Positions 27,067 through 36,124 of a stretch of 64,000 bases of DNA are shown here, piece after piece. The notes below the pieces were generated by a model. That model searched no databases. It was given only the letters and a program-made list of their open reading frames with translations, and was not told where the DNA came from. The DNA is from Phycisphaerae bacterium. Lineage in GTDB: Bacteria > Planctomycetota > Phycisphaerae > Phycisphaerales > Phycisphaeraceae. How positions within the stretch are numbered: the first letter of the stretch is position 1; every line of letters starts with the position of its first letter. The stretch covers positions 1 to 64,000 of the forward strand of contig JAUHZU010000007.1 in NCBI GenBank assembly GCA_030425705.1, written 5' to 3'. The position numbers and the translations under genes were made by a program.

Positions 27067-27675
27067 ATGCCAAAGTTGAATCATCTGCTTGCCCGTTTCG
27101 TTCTTGCACTCGGTACGGCCATCGGAAGTACAGGTCCTGCAACGGGCCAGGCAGATGAACCATTCTGCCTGACAGTACACCCGATGCCGGTGACCGAGCG
27201 TGTTGAAGGGGAAGTGTGGCTGAACCCGGATCGGTTCTACCGTGAGATTGTTCGCCAGGCAGTTCTCATCCTGGCGCGGGAAGAGTTTGGGCTACAGACA
27301 CGAGACATGGTGCTCCGGGAGCCGATGCCGGAGGACGAGGAATCGCCGAACCTCTTCGACATCACCGTCGCTCACGGGGACGGTCGGTACCTTGAGTACT
27401 GCTTGTCTCGCGGCGATGAGATCATCTACGAGAAACGTGTTTACTACTATCCAGGCCAGCCCGCACTTCCGTGGCAAGTGCTGAACGCCGTCCTCAACGA
27501 CACGGTGATGCCACTAAAGCGGGCCCTGCGAGAAGCAGGGCTCGAGCCGGTGCGGCGTCGATTTGATCCAGATGGTGGTGGTGCGACACCCGCGATGGAG
27601 GCCGCGTTGAACAGTATGGATCTGGCCTCGCAGTACACCGCGGTCCGGCTTGCGCATGCGGCGATTCGCGAATAG
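27067..27675 (+). CDS. Secreted hypothetical protein, partner of the TPR protein
   Basis: 202 aa from the ATG at 27067 (GGAGG six bases upstream; the adjacent ATG at 27064 is possible). The Sec signal peptide spans about residues 1-27 (LLARFVLALGTAIGSTGPAT). The mature part is acidic with a helix VRQAVLILAREEFGLQTRDM and several strands; no catalytic motif is recognised. The TPR protein follows after 18 bp in the same direction, so the two are probably co-expressed and work together. Confidence 0.7.
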   Translation: MPKLNHLLARFVLALGTAIGSTGPATGQADEPFCLTVHPMPVTERVEGEVWLNPDRFYREIVRQAVLILAREEFGLQTRDMVLREPMPEDEESPNLFDITVAHGDGRYLEYCLSRGDEIIYEKRVYYYPGQPALPWQVLNAVLNDTVMPLKRALREAGLEPVRRRFDPDGGGATPAMEAALNSMDLASQYTAVRLAHAAIRE

Positions 27676-27693
27676 GGAGAGAGCCGAGATCTA

Positions 27694-29979
27694 TTGGTAA
27701 TCCTTGTGCGTGGGTATGCCAACCTATCGCAGCTTACGGCCTATCACGCAGACTCCGCGCGATACGCGTTCGCAGCGCGTGCATTGCTTTACGCGACGCG
27801 GATTCCACAAATCGGCAAGGGCTACCCGATGGGCTATTGGGCACGGGCCTATGCCGCTCAGTTGTTTGGGATGTCCCGCGAAGCAGGGTGGGACCTCGCA
27901 GCGGCCGACGCCTATGTCCGTGAACACCCCGACGGACCAGAGCCACCTGCCTGGGTTGAACTGATCAAACTAGGCTCGCGGTATAGGTACGCAGAGCTCA
28001 GGGACATCGTCCAGACGGGGGCAGGCCCTCATCAGGAGCTCGCATCCCTCTTATGGTTTCGCACCGTGGACACGTCCTTTGACAGCCACCTCACGTACTA
28101 CACCGGGGAAGCCGTCTGGGATGATCTCCATCACTGCATGCGGCTGCAGCATGGGATGATAGCCGCCGCGCAACGACGCCGGCTCGCCGAAGAGAAGACG
28201 GCAACCGCCCCGTTTGAGATTCTGAGCGATTTCATCCCGCTCTCTCTGGCTGTGGCGACATCACTGGACCCTACCATGGAAGAATTGGTTTCGCCGCTTG
28301 TGGACGGCTGCGGTGACCCTATCGGCCGATCAATATTCACGCAGCTGCTCGTTCAGGAAACTGACCAGGGCAACGATCCTGGCGAGCCATCCTTGGCGGT
28401 GCTGGGGCGGCTCATGCAGGAACAGGACTTTGTACTCATCGTGACCTATGCAGAACATCTGACATATACAGAAAAAAGCGATGCGCGCGAGTTCCTCGAC
28501 GTGGTCGCCCCGGTCGTAGCCGATCACCCGCACGCCGACTTGCTGCAGACCCTCAGGCACAATGCACATGAAGTTGATCGAGACATCCTCACCGCGATGC
28601 TCGCCGGCATCACGCCCGCGGAAGGGCACCCCTTGACAACGGGTCACAGGATCCTGTCACACCTGGACCCCCTTCTCATGAACGATGGGCAGGTTGTGAT
28701 TGAGCACCGTAGGAACGATCTACTCCGTGACGCCAAAACCGACCTCGAATGCTACCTCCGTGTCCGGGAGGGTGATCCGGGACCGCTTTGGCAGGGACTT
28801 CAATGGCTGAGTGCCTATCACCCCGACGCACCCAGCGCCAGAGCTTTCCTGATACGCCGGCGGTGGGAACGCGTTGCACCGTCCGCTGCAGAATGGGAGC
28901 GAGACTACGGGTCCCATCCTGTGATCGCGAAGGCGCTGGCAGACCAATACTACGAGTCGGATCGGGCCGAGGAAGCGATCCGCCTGTACGAGGTCTATCG
29001 TGCAGCCGCCGCAGACAAGGGGGTTTACGACCGGTTAGCCCGGCTCGAATGGCAGCGTGGCGATGCCGACCGGGCGGAGGACCTCGTGACCGAGTTCCTC
29101 GAGCATGATGCCTATTGGGTCAATCATCTGTCGCTCATTCAGGACTTGGTGCACAGTTTTGTTTCTATTGGAGTGTACGAGAGGGCGCTGCCCTGGGCTG
29201 AGCGGGCCGCCCGGTCTAAATCAGAATGGGCATTGATGGACTATGGCTATTGCCTTGAATCGTTGGGCCGCATCGACGAATCACAGCAGGTACTCGCCCA
29301 ACTCGATCAGATATACGGGAAAGAGCACGCGATCTGGCAATGCTTCCGGACAGATCCTGATCTGGAAGCCAACAGACGGAGTGTCCTGGCGCAGTTCGCC
29401 ACTCGGTATGGCCGAGACAGTCTTAGGTTCCAGGATGCCGAAGCACACTGCGCTCTGATTGCTGGCGAGTATGAAGACGCAATGCGGAAGTGGGATGCCC
29501 TGCCCTACGAAGTGGGAGTACCGTTCCGAAACTGTCTGATTGCGTTGATGGCGATCCGAAGTGGGCATGAAGATGTTTTCCTAAACAAGCTGGAGGAAGC
29601 CAGACAACTCACCGCCACAGCTCCCCATCTCAATCAGGAGGCATACATCATCCTCGCCGGTGAGTTGCTCTCGCTGCACCGTGGCCAACCACTGAATGAT
29701 GATGTGTTGTCAGATGCACTCTCAAAGGCCCAGGGCGACATCGTCACGGTGTCGATCACGGTCAACAACATCTACTTCTTCCTTGCAAACTGGTATGACC
29801 ATGCCGGCCAGCTTGAGGAAGCGGTACGGTTTTACAAGATTTGTGCAGCCAACCGGAATCGGATCCATCGCTCGGTCCTGAGGTCAATCATCCGGCTGAG
29901 GGAACTGGGTGAAGACCCCGGAGAGGTCATGGTCCAGTGGGGTGGGTTTTCGGAAAAGTACCCTCCTGTCCAGCGGTGA
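27694..29979 (+). CDS. Large TPR-repeat hypothetical protein
   Basis: 761 aa from a TTG at 27694 preceded by GGGAGAGAG. It is almost entirely helical. TPR-like units are clearest in the C-terminal half: DQYYESDRAEEAIRLYEVYR, LARLEWQRGDADRAEDLVTE, ALMDYGYCLESLGRIDESQQ and NWYDHAGQLEEAVRFYKICA. There is no TM or signal peptide from this start, so it would be cytosolic unless a longer start is used, although its upstream partner is secreted. TPRs form protein-binding scaffolds; the ligand is unknown. Confidence 0.75.
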   Translation: MVILVRGYANLSQLTAYHADSARYAFAARALLYATRIPQIGKGYPMGYWARAYAAQLFGMSREAGWDLAAADAYVREHPDGPEPPAWVELIKLGSRYRYAELRDIVQTGAGPHQELASLLWFRTVDTSFDSHLTYYTGEAVWDDLHHCMRLQHGMIAAAQRRRLAEEKTATAPFEILSDFIPLSLAVATSLDPTMEELVSPLVDGCGDPIGRSIFTQLLVQETDQGNDPGEPSLAVLGRLMQEQDFVLIVTYAEHLTYTEKSDAREFLDVVAPVVADHPHADLLQTLRHNAHEVDRDILTAMLAGITPAEGHPLTTGHRILSHLDPLLMNDGQVVIEHRRNDLLRDAKTDLECYLRVREGDPGPLWQGLQWLSAYHPDAPSARAFLIRRRWERVAPSAAEWERDYGSHPVIAKALADQYYESDRAEEAIRLYEVYRAAAADKGVYDRLARLEWQRGDADRAEDLVTEFLEHDAYWVNHLSLIQDLVHSFVSIGVYERALPWAERAARSKSEWALMDYGYCLESLGRIDESQQVLAQLDQIYGKEHAIWQCFRTDPDLEANRRSVLAQFATRYGRDSLRFQDAEAHCALIAGEYEDAMRKWDALPYEVGVPFRNCLIALMAIRSGHEDVFLNKLEEARQLTATAPHLNQEAYIILAGELLSLHRGQPLNDDVLSDALSKAQGDIVTVSITVNNIYFFLANWYDHAGQLEEAVRFYKICAANRNRIHRSVLRSIIRLRELGEDPGEVMVQWGGFSEKYPPVQR

Positions 29980-30080
29980 ATACGTTCATTGATTACCGAC
30001 CTGTGGCAGCACGAATCGCAACGGCCCGTGGGTTCAAGAAAGCGCTAAACGACCGCTGCGCATCGGTCATGCCCGATGCG

Positions 30081-30112
30081 CCTGGCCTCCTCCTGAAATC
30101 CTGATCCAGGAG
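30081..30112 (-). repeat. Right imperfect inverted repeat around the TPR segment
   Basis: Partner of 26255-26286 in inverted orientation. The repeat is itself partly palindromic (CTCCTG and CAGGAG separated by 11 bases), so a short hairpin could form. Beyond it begins the VWA-like remnant. Confidence 0.55.
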
Positions 30113-30230
30113 GGGGTCGGGCAACACCTTCAGCTACGCCACCTTCTCAGTAACGCGACCCCACCCAGTACCAGCCGAGCAGTCGATCCTGGCTCGGGAA
30201 CGTCACGATCCGGCGGGACGCCATCCCCCA

Positions 30231-30584
30231 GTGGTCGAGCACCAGCTGCAGATCAGCGTCATTGACCAGCCCGTCTTCGAGATGATCAAGCACCAGCGCG
30301 AGGTCTACAGTTGGGAGTTCATCTTCCTCGGGGCTGACCAGGACGCGATCGCCGAGGGCGGCAAGTAAGGCTTCATGCCTGACACGTCGATGAGCATCGG
30401 CAAGACACCGCGTGGTACCGACATGGCCTTCAGCATGACCTCGGGCATGATGTGCAAGATCCGCAACTCCAAAGGCACCGCCGCCGCTGCCGGCGCGGGG
30501 TTCGCCGAGGCCGATCGGGCCATGCAAAACGAAGAGATCAGGAAGCAGAAGCGGGGCGGTCGGCTGGCCAGCCCGACGGCCTGA
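30231..30584 (+). pseudogene. Remnant of a VWA-domain protein
   Basis: The frame reads MIKHQREVYSWEFIFLGADQ and DAIAEGGK, then an in-frame TAA at 30366-30368, then GFMPDTSMSI, and later FAEADRAMQNEEIRKQKRGG. It resembles the C-terminal part of VWA proteins that contain an HQ-x-x-x-YxWEFxFLGAN-x-DA motif. The N-terminal metal-binding part is missing, so it is a dead gene. The rest of 29980-30677 holds nothing else recognisable. Confidence 0.55.
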
Positions 30585-30677
30585 CCCGGCGAGCCTGTAG
30601 ACCATGAAGCCCACCCAGGGCCCGCGCCGCTCGCCGGCTCGGGCCCTGTTGCACCACGCCAACAAGGAGCCCCGCCC

Positions 30678-31013
30678 ATGAAGGTTGCCCTGGACATCGA
30701 CGACACGATCACCCGCCACCCCGCGTTCTTCGCGTTCCTCTCCAAGGCCCTCCTCGACGCCGGGCACGAGGTCGTCATCCTCACCTTCCGCGAGGACCGC
30801 GCGTCCACCGCCGCCGACCTCGCCGGCTGGGGCATCGTCTACACCCACCTCATCACCTCGACGCTCGACGCCCACTTCAAGCACGGCGTCAACGCATGGA
30901 AAGGCGCGATGTGCAAGCAGCACCGCATCGACCTGTTCTTCGAAGACAGCATGGAGGTGCTGCGGCACGTCGATGGGGGGACGGTTTGTTTCTCGCCGGT
31001 GGGGCGGTACTAG
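30678..31013 (+). CDS. HAD-like phosphatase family protein
   Basis: 111 aa, short. The N-terminus VALDIDDTITRHPAFFAFLS holds the DxDxT nucleophile motif; HEVVILTFRE gives the motif II Thr; IDLFFEDSMEVLRHV gives the acidic motif IV ED. A cap domain is absent, so it is a minimal C0-type HAD hydrolase. A GGAG ribosome-binding site precedes the ATG. It ends 62 bp before the helicase start, in the same direction, and could be co-transcribed with the restriction-like operon; a role in it is not shown. Confidence 0.8.
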   Translation: MKVALDIDDTITRHPAFFAFLSKALLDAGHEVVILTFREDRASTAADLAGWGIVYTHLITSTLDAHFKHGVNAWKGAMCKQHRIDLFFEDSMEVLRHVDGGTVCFSPVGRY

Positions 31014-31075
31014 AGCTAAAGATCGACTATTTCCGTAGAGTTGGTATTCTGTTTATCGCTTCTGGAGGATGCCTA

Positions 31076-33970
31076 TTGTCGATCTCACCGTATCAGGCCT
31101 GCTACTTCGCTCACGAGCTCACCCGACTCGGGGCCGTCGGCGAAATGGATCGTTTGGGCACGACGCTCTACGACGCCAAAGTCGACCTGAACCCCCACCA
31201 GATCGAAGCCGCGCTCTTCGCCCTCTCCAACCCATTGCAGAAGGGCGTGATCCTCGCCGACGAGGTCGGCCTGGGCAAAACTATCGAGGCCGGCCTCGTC
31301 CTCTGTCAGAAGTGGGCCGAACGCAAACGCCGCCTGATCGTCGTCGCGCCCGCCCACATCCGCAAGCAGTGGCAGGCCGAGCTCACCGAGAAGTTCAACC
31401 TCCCCAGCATCGTCATCGACCGCCGGATCTTCACCCAGCTCAAACGCGATGGCGAGATCAACCCCTTCGACACCGGCAAGATCGTCGTCGTGTCCTACGG
31501 CTTCGCCGCGCGGATGCAGGACGAGCTCCGCGCCACCCCCTTCGACCTGGTCGTCTTCGACGAGGCCCACAAGCTCCGTAACGCCTACCAGCCCAGCCGC
31601 AAGCAGGGCCAGAAGCTGCGCTGGGCGTTCGAGCCCCGACAAAAACTCCTGCTCACCGCCACCCCCATCCAGAACAGTCTCCTGGAACTCTATGGCCTGG
31701 GCTGGATGCTCGACGAGCACCTCTTCGGCGACAAGACCGCCTTCCAGAGCCGCTACTGCCGAACCGGCGGCGACCTCGAAGGCCTACGCCAACGCCTCAG
31801 CCAGTTCTGCAAACGCACCCTCCGCAAGGAATGCGAATACGTCCGCTATACCCAGCGCCGTGCGATCACCCACCCCTTCACCCAGAGCCGCGAAGAGAAA
31901 CAACTCTACGCCGACGTCCTCGCCTTTACGCAGCGCGACGAAAGCTACGCATTCCCCATGAAGCAGCGCCAGCTCGTCGAGATCGTCGTCTTCAAGGCCC
32001 TCGCCTCCTCGCCCCGAGCCCTCGCCGGCACACTACGCACCATGCTCCACCGCCTCGAAAAGCTCCGCGACGGCCAGCCCGACTTGGACGAAACCAACTA
32101 CTGGGACGCGCTCGCCACCGACGAAGACCTCAACCTCGAAGACCTCGTCGACGACTGGGACGACGACACCGACACCGACGCGCCCCCGCCCATCGACGGC
32201 AAGCTGATCGCCGCCGAGATCAAGGAGCTCACCGCCCTCATTGCCCAGGCCGACGCCATTGACTGCGACAGCAAGTCCCGGGCCCTGCTCACCGCCCTCA
32301 AGACCGGCTTCACCGAGCTCGAAAAGCTCGGGGCCCAGCGCAAAGCCATCATCTTCACCGAGAGCCGCAAGACCCAGGCCTTCCTCGCCCACCACCTCGA
32401 ACACAACGGCTACGCCGGAAAAGTCATCCAGTTCAACGGCAGCAATACCCACCCCCAGGCCAAAGCCGCCTACGAACGCTACAAACAACGGCACGCCGGC
32501 ACCGACCGCTTCACCGGCAGCAAGTCCGTCGATATCCGCTCCGCCCTGATCGAGGCCTTCCGCGACGGGGGCGAAATACTCCTCGCCACAGAAGCTGCTG
32601 CCGAGGGCGTCAACCTCCAGTTCTGCTCCTTCGTCGTCAACCACGACATGCCCTGGAACCCCCAGCGCGTCGAGCAGCGCATCGGCCGGTGCCACCGCTA
32701 CGGCCAGCAGCACGACGTCGTCGTCCTCAACTTCCTCAACCAGGACAACCACGCCGACCAGCGCGTCCACCTCCTGCTCGACGAGAAGTTCAACCTCTTC
32801 GACGGCGTCTTCGGAGCCAGCGACCCCATCCTCGGCGCGATCGAGAACGACATCGACTTCGAGAAACGTGTCCTGAGCATCCTCAAGACCTGCCGCACCG
32901 CCGACGCCATCGAAGCCGCCTTCAACCACCTCCAGAAAGAGCTCGAAGACGTCATCGCCGTCAAGATGGATCGGGCCCAGCAGCAGCTGCTCGACCACTT
33001 CGACGCCGATGTCCACGACCGCCTCCAGTCCCGCCTCAAGGACGCCGAGGTCGCGCTCGACCGCATCCATGAGAAGTTCTGGAAGCTCGCCCATTGGGGC
33101 CTGCACGACCGCGCGACGTTCGACGAAGCCCGCTACAGCATCACCCTTGACCACCCCCCGACACCGGACATCCCCGCCGGGTCCCACCGCCTCATCTCCG
33201 CCGTCAAGGCCGACCCCCACGACGCTTCCGGGGGCGGGGGCGGGGGCGGGGGCGGGGGCCACCTGCTCCGCCTCTCCAGCCCCCTGGGTAGCTGGCTGCT
33301 CGACACCGCCAAAAACCAGGACCTCCCGACCGCCGAACTGTGCTTCGACCTCTCCGCCCACGACAAGAAAATCAGCATGCTCGAGCCGCTTAAAGGCCGC
33401 GCCGGCTACCTCCGCGTCGAACGGCTCCTGGTCCACACCGACACGGAGGAAGACTTCCTCCTGGTCAGCGGCGTCACCGACGACCTCAAGAGCGTCGACG
33501 TCGAACGCATCCAGCGCCTCTGGGACCTGCCCGCCACCTCCCCCGGCCCCTGCGACCTGCCCCCGGCCGCGGACGCCCGGCTGACCGAAGAGCTCCGGCA
33601 GCACCGCCAGAGCACCCTGCTCAAGCACAGCGAGGGCGTGGGCAAACGGGTCCAACAGCTCCAGGAACAGTTCGAGCAGTGGGCCGAGGACAAGCTCGAC
33701 CCGGAGAAGAACAAGCTCGACGAGCTCCGCGCCCAGAAACGCGCGCTCCGCCGCCGGGCCCGCTCGGCCAGCACCGTCGACGACCAGCTCGACAGCCAGA
33801 CCCGCGCCCGCGAGGCGGAAAAAGCCATCCGCCGGCAGGAAGCCCGTATCCACGCCCTCGAAGACGAGCTGGACGACAAGCTCGACGCCATGCTTGATAA
33901 GCTCCGCAACGCCAGCCAACAAAAGACCCAGCCCCAGACCTTGATGACACTCAAGTGGAAGCTCGTCTAA
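31076..33970 (+). CDS. SNF2/HepA-like helicase of a restriction-type operon
   Basis: 964 aa from a TTG at 31076 with GGAGGA six bases upstream; the open frame extends further upstream but overlaps the HAD gene. Superfamily 2 motifs: DEVGLGKT at 62-69, VVFDEAHKLRN (DEAH), LLLTATPIQNS (motif III), then ATEAAAEGVNLQFCSFVVNH, VEQRIGRCHRYGQ (motif VI). The C-terminal third has a run of ten Gly (719-728) encoded by a hexanucleotide repeat, then a long charged coiled coil. Mod and Res genes follow within 42 and 15 bp. An extra SNF2 helicase beside Type III-like Mod/Res recurs in bacterial genomes to my knowledge, and a defence role is likely. Confidence 0.88.
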   Translation: MSISPYQACYFAHELTRLGAVGEMDRLGTTLYDAKVDLNPHQIEAALFALSNPLQKGVILADEVGLGKTIEAGLVLCQKWAERKRRLIVVAPAHIRKQWQAELTEKFNLPSIVIDRRIFTQLKRDGEINPFDTGKIVVVSYGFAARMQDELRATPFDLVVFDEAHKLRNAYQPSRKQGQKLRWAFEPRQKLLLTATPIQNSLLELYGLGWMLDEHLFGDKTAFQSRYCRTGGDLEGLRQRLSQFCKRTLRKECEYVRYTQRRAITHPFTQSREEKQLYADVLAFTQRDESYAFPMKQRQLVEIVVFKALASSPRALAGTLRTMLHRLEKLRDGQPDLDETNYWDALATDEDLNLEDLVDDWDDDTDTDAPPPIDGKLIAAEIKELTALIAQADAIDCDSKSRALLTALKTGFTELEKLGAQRKAIIFTESRKTQAFLAHHLEHNGYAGKVIQFNGSNTHPQAKAAYERYKQRHAGTDRFTGSKSVDIRSALIEAFRDGGEILLATEAAAEGVNLQFCSFVVNHDMPWNPQRVEQRIGRCHRYGQQHDVVVLNFLNQDNHADQRVHLLLDEKFNLFDGVFGASDPILGAIENDIDFEKRVLSILKTCRTADAIEAAFNHLQKELEDVIAVKMDRAQQQLLDHFDADVHDRLQSRLKDAEVALDRIHEKFWKLAHWGLHDRATFDEARYSITLDHPPTPDIPAGSHRLISAVKADPHDASGGGGGGGGGGHLLRLSSPLGSWLLDTAKNQDLPTAELCFDLSAHDKKISMLEPLKGRAGYLRVERLLVHTDTEEDFLLVSGVTDDLKSVDVERIQRLWDLPATSPGPCDLPPAADARLTEELRQHRQSTLLKHSEGVGKRVQQLQEQFEQWAEDKLDPEKNKLDELRAQKRALRRRARSASTVDDQLDSQTRAREAEKAIRRQEARIHALEDELDDKLDAMLDKLRNASQQKTQPQTLMTLKWKLV
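33230..33259 (+). repeat. Hexanucleotide repeat (GGGGGC)x5 inside the helicase gene
   Basis: Five perfect units GGGGGC encode ten consecutive glycines between two domains of the helicase. Whole-unit slippage changes the length by Gly-Gly pairs without a frameshift, whereas slippage in one G5 run would shift the frame. It may be a length-variable linker or a phase-variation site. Confidence 0.85.
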
Positions 33971-34012
33971 GCCATACCCCCCGCCCCCGGAAGTCCAGAC
34001 AAGAAACGCGAC

Positions 34013-36109
34013 ATGCCCAACACGCCAGAACCCCCCGACACCCCGGAGAAGCTTGACGGCCGGTCCCTGGACCTCCGCGCCCAGCGCCTCGACGCGCTCA
34101 AGGCCGTCCTCCCCGAGGCCTTCGACCTCGACGGCAACCTCGTGCAGGACAAGCTACTCGCCGCGCTCGAGCCGGTCAGCTACGAAGCGACGGACGATAT
34201 CCCGACGTTCGGCCTCGGCTGGCCGGGCAAGCAGCAGGCCTTCGCCGCCGCCGGCGTGCCCACCACCGCCACCCTCCGGCCCGCCCCCGATGAATCGGTC
34301 GACTTCGACACCACGCAGAACCTGCTCATCCAGGGCGACAACCTCGAAGTCCTCAAAACCCTCCAACGCAGCTACCACGGCAAGGTCAAGATGATCTACA
34401 TCGACCCGCCGTACAACACCGGCAAGGACTTCGTCTACCCCGACAACTACGGCGAGGGGCTCGACACCTACCTGAAGCGCACCCAGCAGAAAGACGAAGA
34501 CGGCTTCTGGACCTCCACCAACTCCGAAACCTCCGGCCGCAAACACGCCAACTGGCTGAGCATGATGGCCCCACGCCTGACGCTAGCGCGGAATTTATTG
34601 CGGGATGACGGTGTGATTTTTATCTCAATTGGTGAAGATGAAAGCGCGAACCTGAGACTACTTTGCGATGAAGTTTTTGGTTCCGAAAATTTCTGCAATA
34701 CCTTGGCAGTAGAAATGTCAACTACTTCTGGGCCAAAAACTGTTAACGCGCAGCAGGGGACTATCGTTAAGAATATCGAATATGTGCATGTCTACAAGAA
34801 ATCGTTGCAGTTCGAATCTAACCCGAGGACACCTCTTTTTGACAGTATCGACGCTTACGATACTCACTACTCAATTTGGATGCATGAGGACGGGACTCTC
34901 GGCAGCCTGTCTGAGGCGATGATGCACAATGATCTTGTTAGAAAAGATGTCAAAAAGTTTGGCTTCGAAAAAAATGGGAAGTTCAGCATCAAGAATATGG
35001 ATAAACTGTTTGCTGTATCCGAGACAGCGAAGGCATTTGTCAAAGAGAATCTTTCCAAGATTGCTAGCGTCGATCGCCCTCCCGTATCGGCGGAGGGCGA
35101 ATCGCCGGAGTTTGGTCGTTGGGAGACTTTCGAAGCTGATCATAGAGTGTACTACCTTACAAGGCTCGAGAACGGGAAGCTTAGAGCTTTAATGCCTCTA
35201 GCAATGAATTACCGCACGTCGGACGACTATCGACCCAGATTTGGGCGGACAGTTATTCGCGGAGATTTATGGAAGGGTTTTCATCAAGATATGGGCAACG
35301 TAGCGAAAGAAGGAGGTCTTTCTTTTGAGAATGGCAAGAAGCCCATTCGTTTGATCAGCCAGCTTGGCAAGTGGGCGACGTTGCAAAAAGACGACATAAT
35401 GCTTGATTTCTTCGCAGGGTCTGGAACAACAGGCCATGCGGTAATGGCTCAGAATGCCGAAGACGGAGGGAATCGAAGATATATCACGGTACAACTGCCC
35501 GAGCCACTCAAAGATAAGAAAAATAACTGTATTCAAGTAACACTGGACGACGGCGTGGTGTGCGAGACGATCTTCGACCTCACCCGTGAACGCCTCAAGC
35601 GGGCCGGCCGGAAGATCAAGGCCGAGGCCGGCCTGAACGCGGAGAAGCTCGACACGGGGCTGCGCGTCTTCAAGCTCGATTCGAGCAACTTCACCGCGTG
35701 GAACGGCGACCCGGCGCCCAGCGAGGGCGAGCTGTTCGAACGGCTGGAGAAGCTCGCCGACCACACCGTCCCCGGCAGAAGTGAGAGCGACATTCTGTGG
35801 GAGATGCTGCTCAAGATGGGGCTACCGCTGGACCTCAAGCTCGAACAGTTCACCGTCGAAGGGGCCCCCGGAGTCCACTTCATCGGCGTCAACGACCGCA
35901 CCCGCGTGGTCAGCACGCAGCCGGCCATCCCGGTGGCGGCGTTCGAGGCGCTCCTGGACACGCCCCCGGAAGAAGGCGGCCCGCCCGCCGAGCTGGTCGT
36001 GCTGGACTCGGCCTTCGAAGACGACACCGCCCGCGCCAACGTCGCCACGCTCTACCGGCAACGCCGGGACGAGGACGGCAAGCCCCTGTGCAACCTCAAG
36101 GTGGTCTAA
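34013..36109 (+). CDS. Type III-like site-specific DNA-adenine methyltransferase (Mod)
   Basis: 698 aa. Catalytic motif IV DPPYNTG lies at 131-137, preceded by NLLIQGDNLEVLKTLQRSY. AdoMet-binding motif I (DFFAGSGTTGHA) is at 465-476. DPPY before FxGxG is the beta-type order of Type III Mod N6-adenine methyltransferases. The region between them holds the presumed target-recognition domain. The stretch 34590-35545 is sharply AT-richer than the rest of the gene, so that part was probably exchanged. It modifies self DNA so that the Res partner does not cut it. The Res gene follows after 15 bp. Confidence 0.93.
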   Translation: MPNTPEPPDTPEKLDGRSLDLRAQRLDALKAVLPEAFDLDGNLVQDKLLAALEPVSYEATDDIPTFGLGWPGKQQAFAAAGVPTTATLRPAPDESVDFDTTQNLLIQGDNLEVLKTLQRSYHGKVKMIYIDPPYNTGKDFVYPDNYGEGLDTYLKRTQQKDEDGFWTSTNSETSGRKHANWLSMMAPRLTLARNLLRDDGVIFISIGEDESANLRLLCDEVFGSENFCNTLAVEMSTTSGPKTVNAQQGTIVKNIEYVHVYKKSLQFESNPRTPLFDSIDAYDTHYSIWMHEDGTLGSLSEAMMHNDLVRKDVKKFGFEKNGKFSIKNMDKLFAVSETAKAFVKENLSKIASVDRPPVSAEGESPEFGRWETFEADHRVYYLTRLENGKLRALMPLAMNYRTSDDYRPRFGRTVIRGDLWKGFHQDMGNVAKEGGLSFENGKKPIRLISQLGKWATLQKDDIMLDFFAGSGTTGHAVMAQNAEDGGNRRYITVQLPEPLKDKKNNCIQVTLDDGVVCETIFDLTRERLKRAGRKIKAEAGLNAEKLDTGLRVFKLDSSNFTAWNGDPAPSEGELFERLEKLADHTVPGRSESDILWEMLLKMGLPLDLKLEQFTVEGAPGVHFIGVNDRTRVVSTQPAIPVAAFEALLDTPPEEGGPPAELVVLDSAFEDDTARANVATLYRQRRDEDGKPLCNLKVV
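34590..35545 (+). other. AT-richer exchanged segment in the Mod gene
   Basis: The GC content drops abruptly inside an intact reading frame: 34621-34680 has 25 G/C in 60 bases against 43 in 60 at 34081-34140. Codon choice changes from C/G-ending to A/T-ending and returns near 35545. The segment spans the presumed recognition domain and motif I, so allelic replacement by recombination is the simplest explanation. Boundaries are approximate. Confidence 0.75.
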
Positions 36110-36124
36110 CCCCCGGATTTCTCG

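Noticed and set aside
26255-30112. Integron attC sites
   Set aside because: The inverted repeats lack the conserved attC core and RH/LH pairing, and no integron integrase is present.
30896-31075. Longer N-terminus for the helicase
   Set aside because: It overlaps the HAD gene; the TTG at 31076 has a GGAGGA site and gives an N-terminus that begins with the conserved YFAHELTR region.
32033-33922. 629-codon open frame on the minus strand
   Set aside because: Shadow of the SNF2 helicase; Val/Glu/Gly-rich without structure.
33961-36120. Frameshift or assembly artefact at the low-GC part of Mod
   Set aside because: The frame stays open across both composition breaks, and the catalytic motifs fit one protein.
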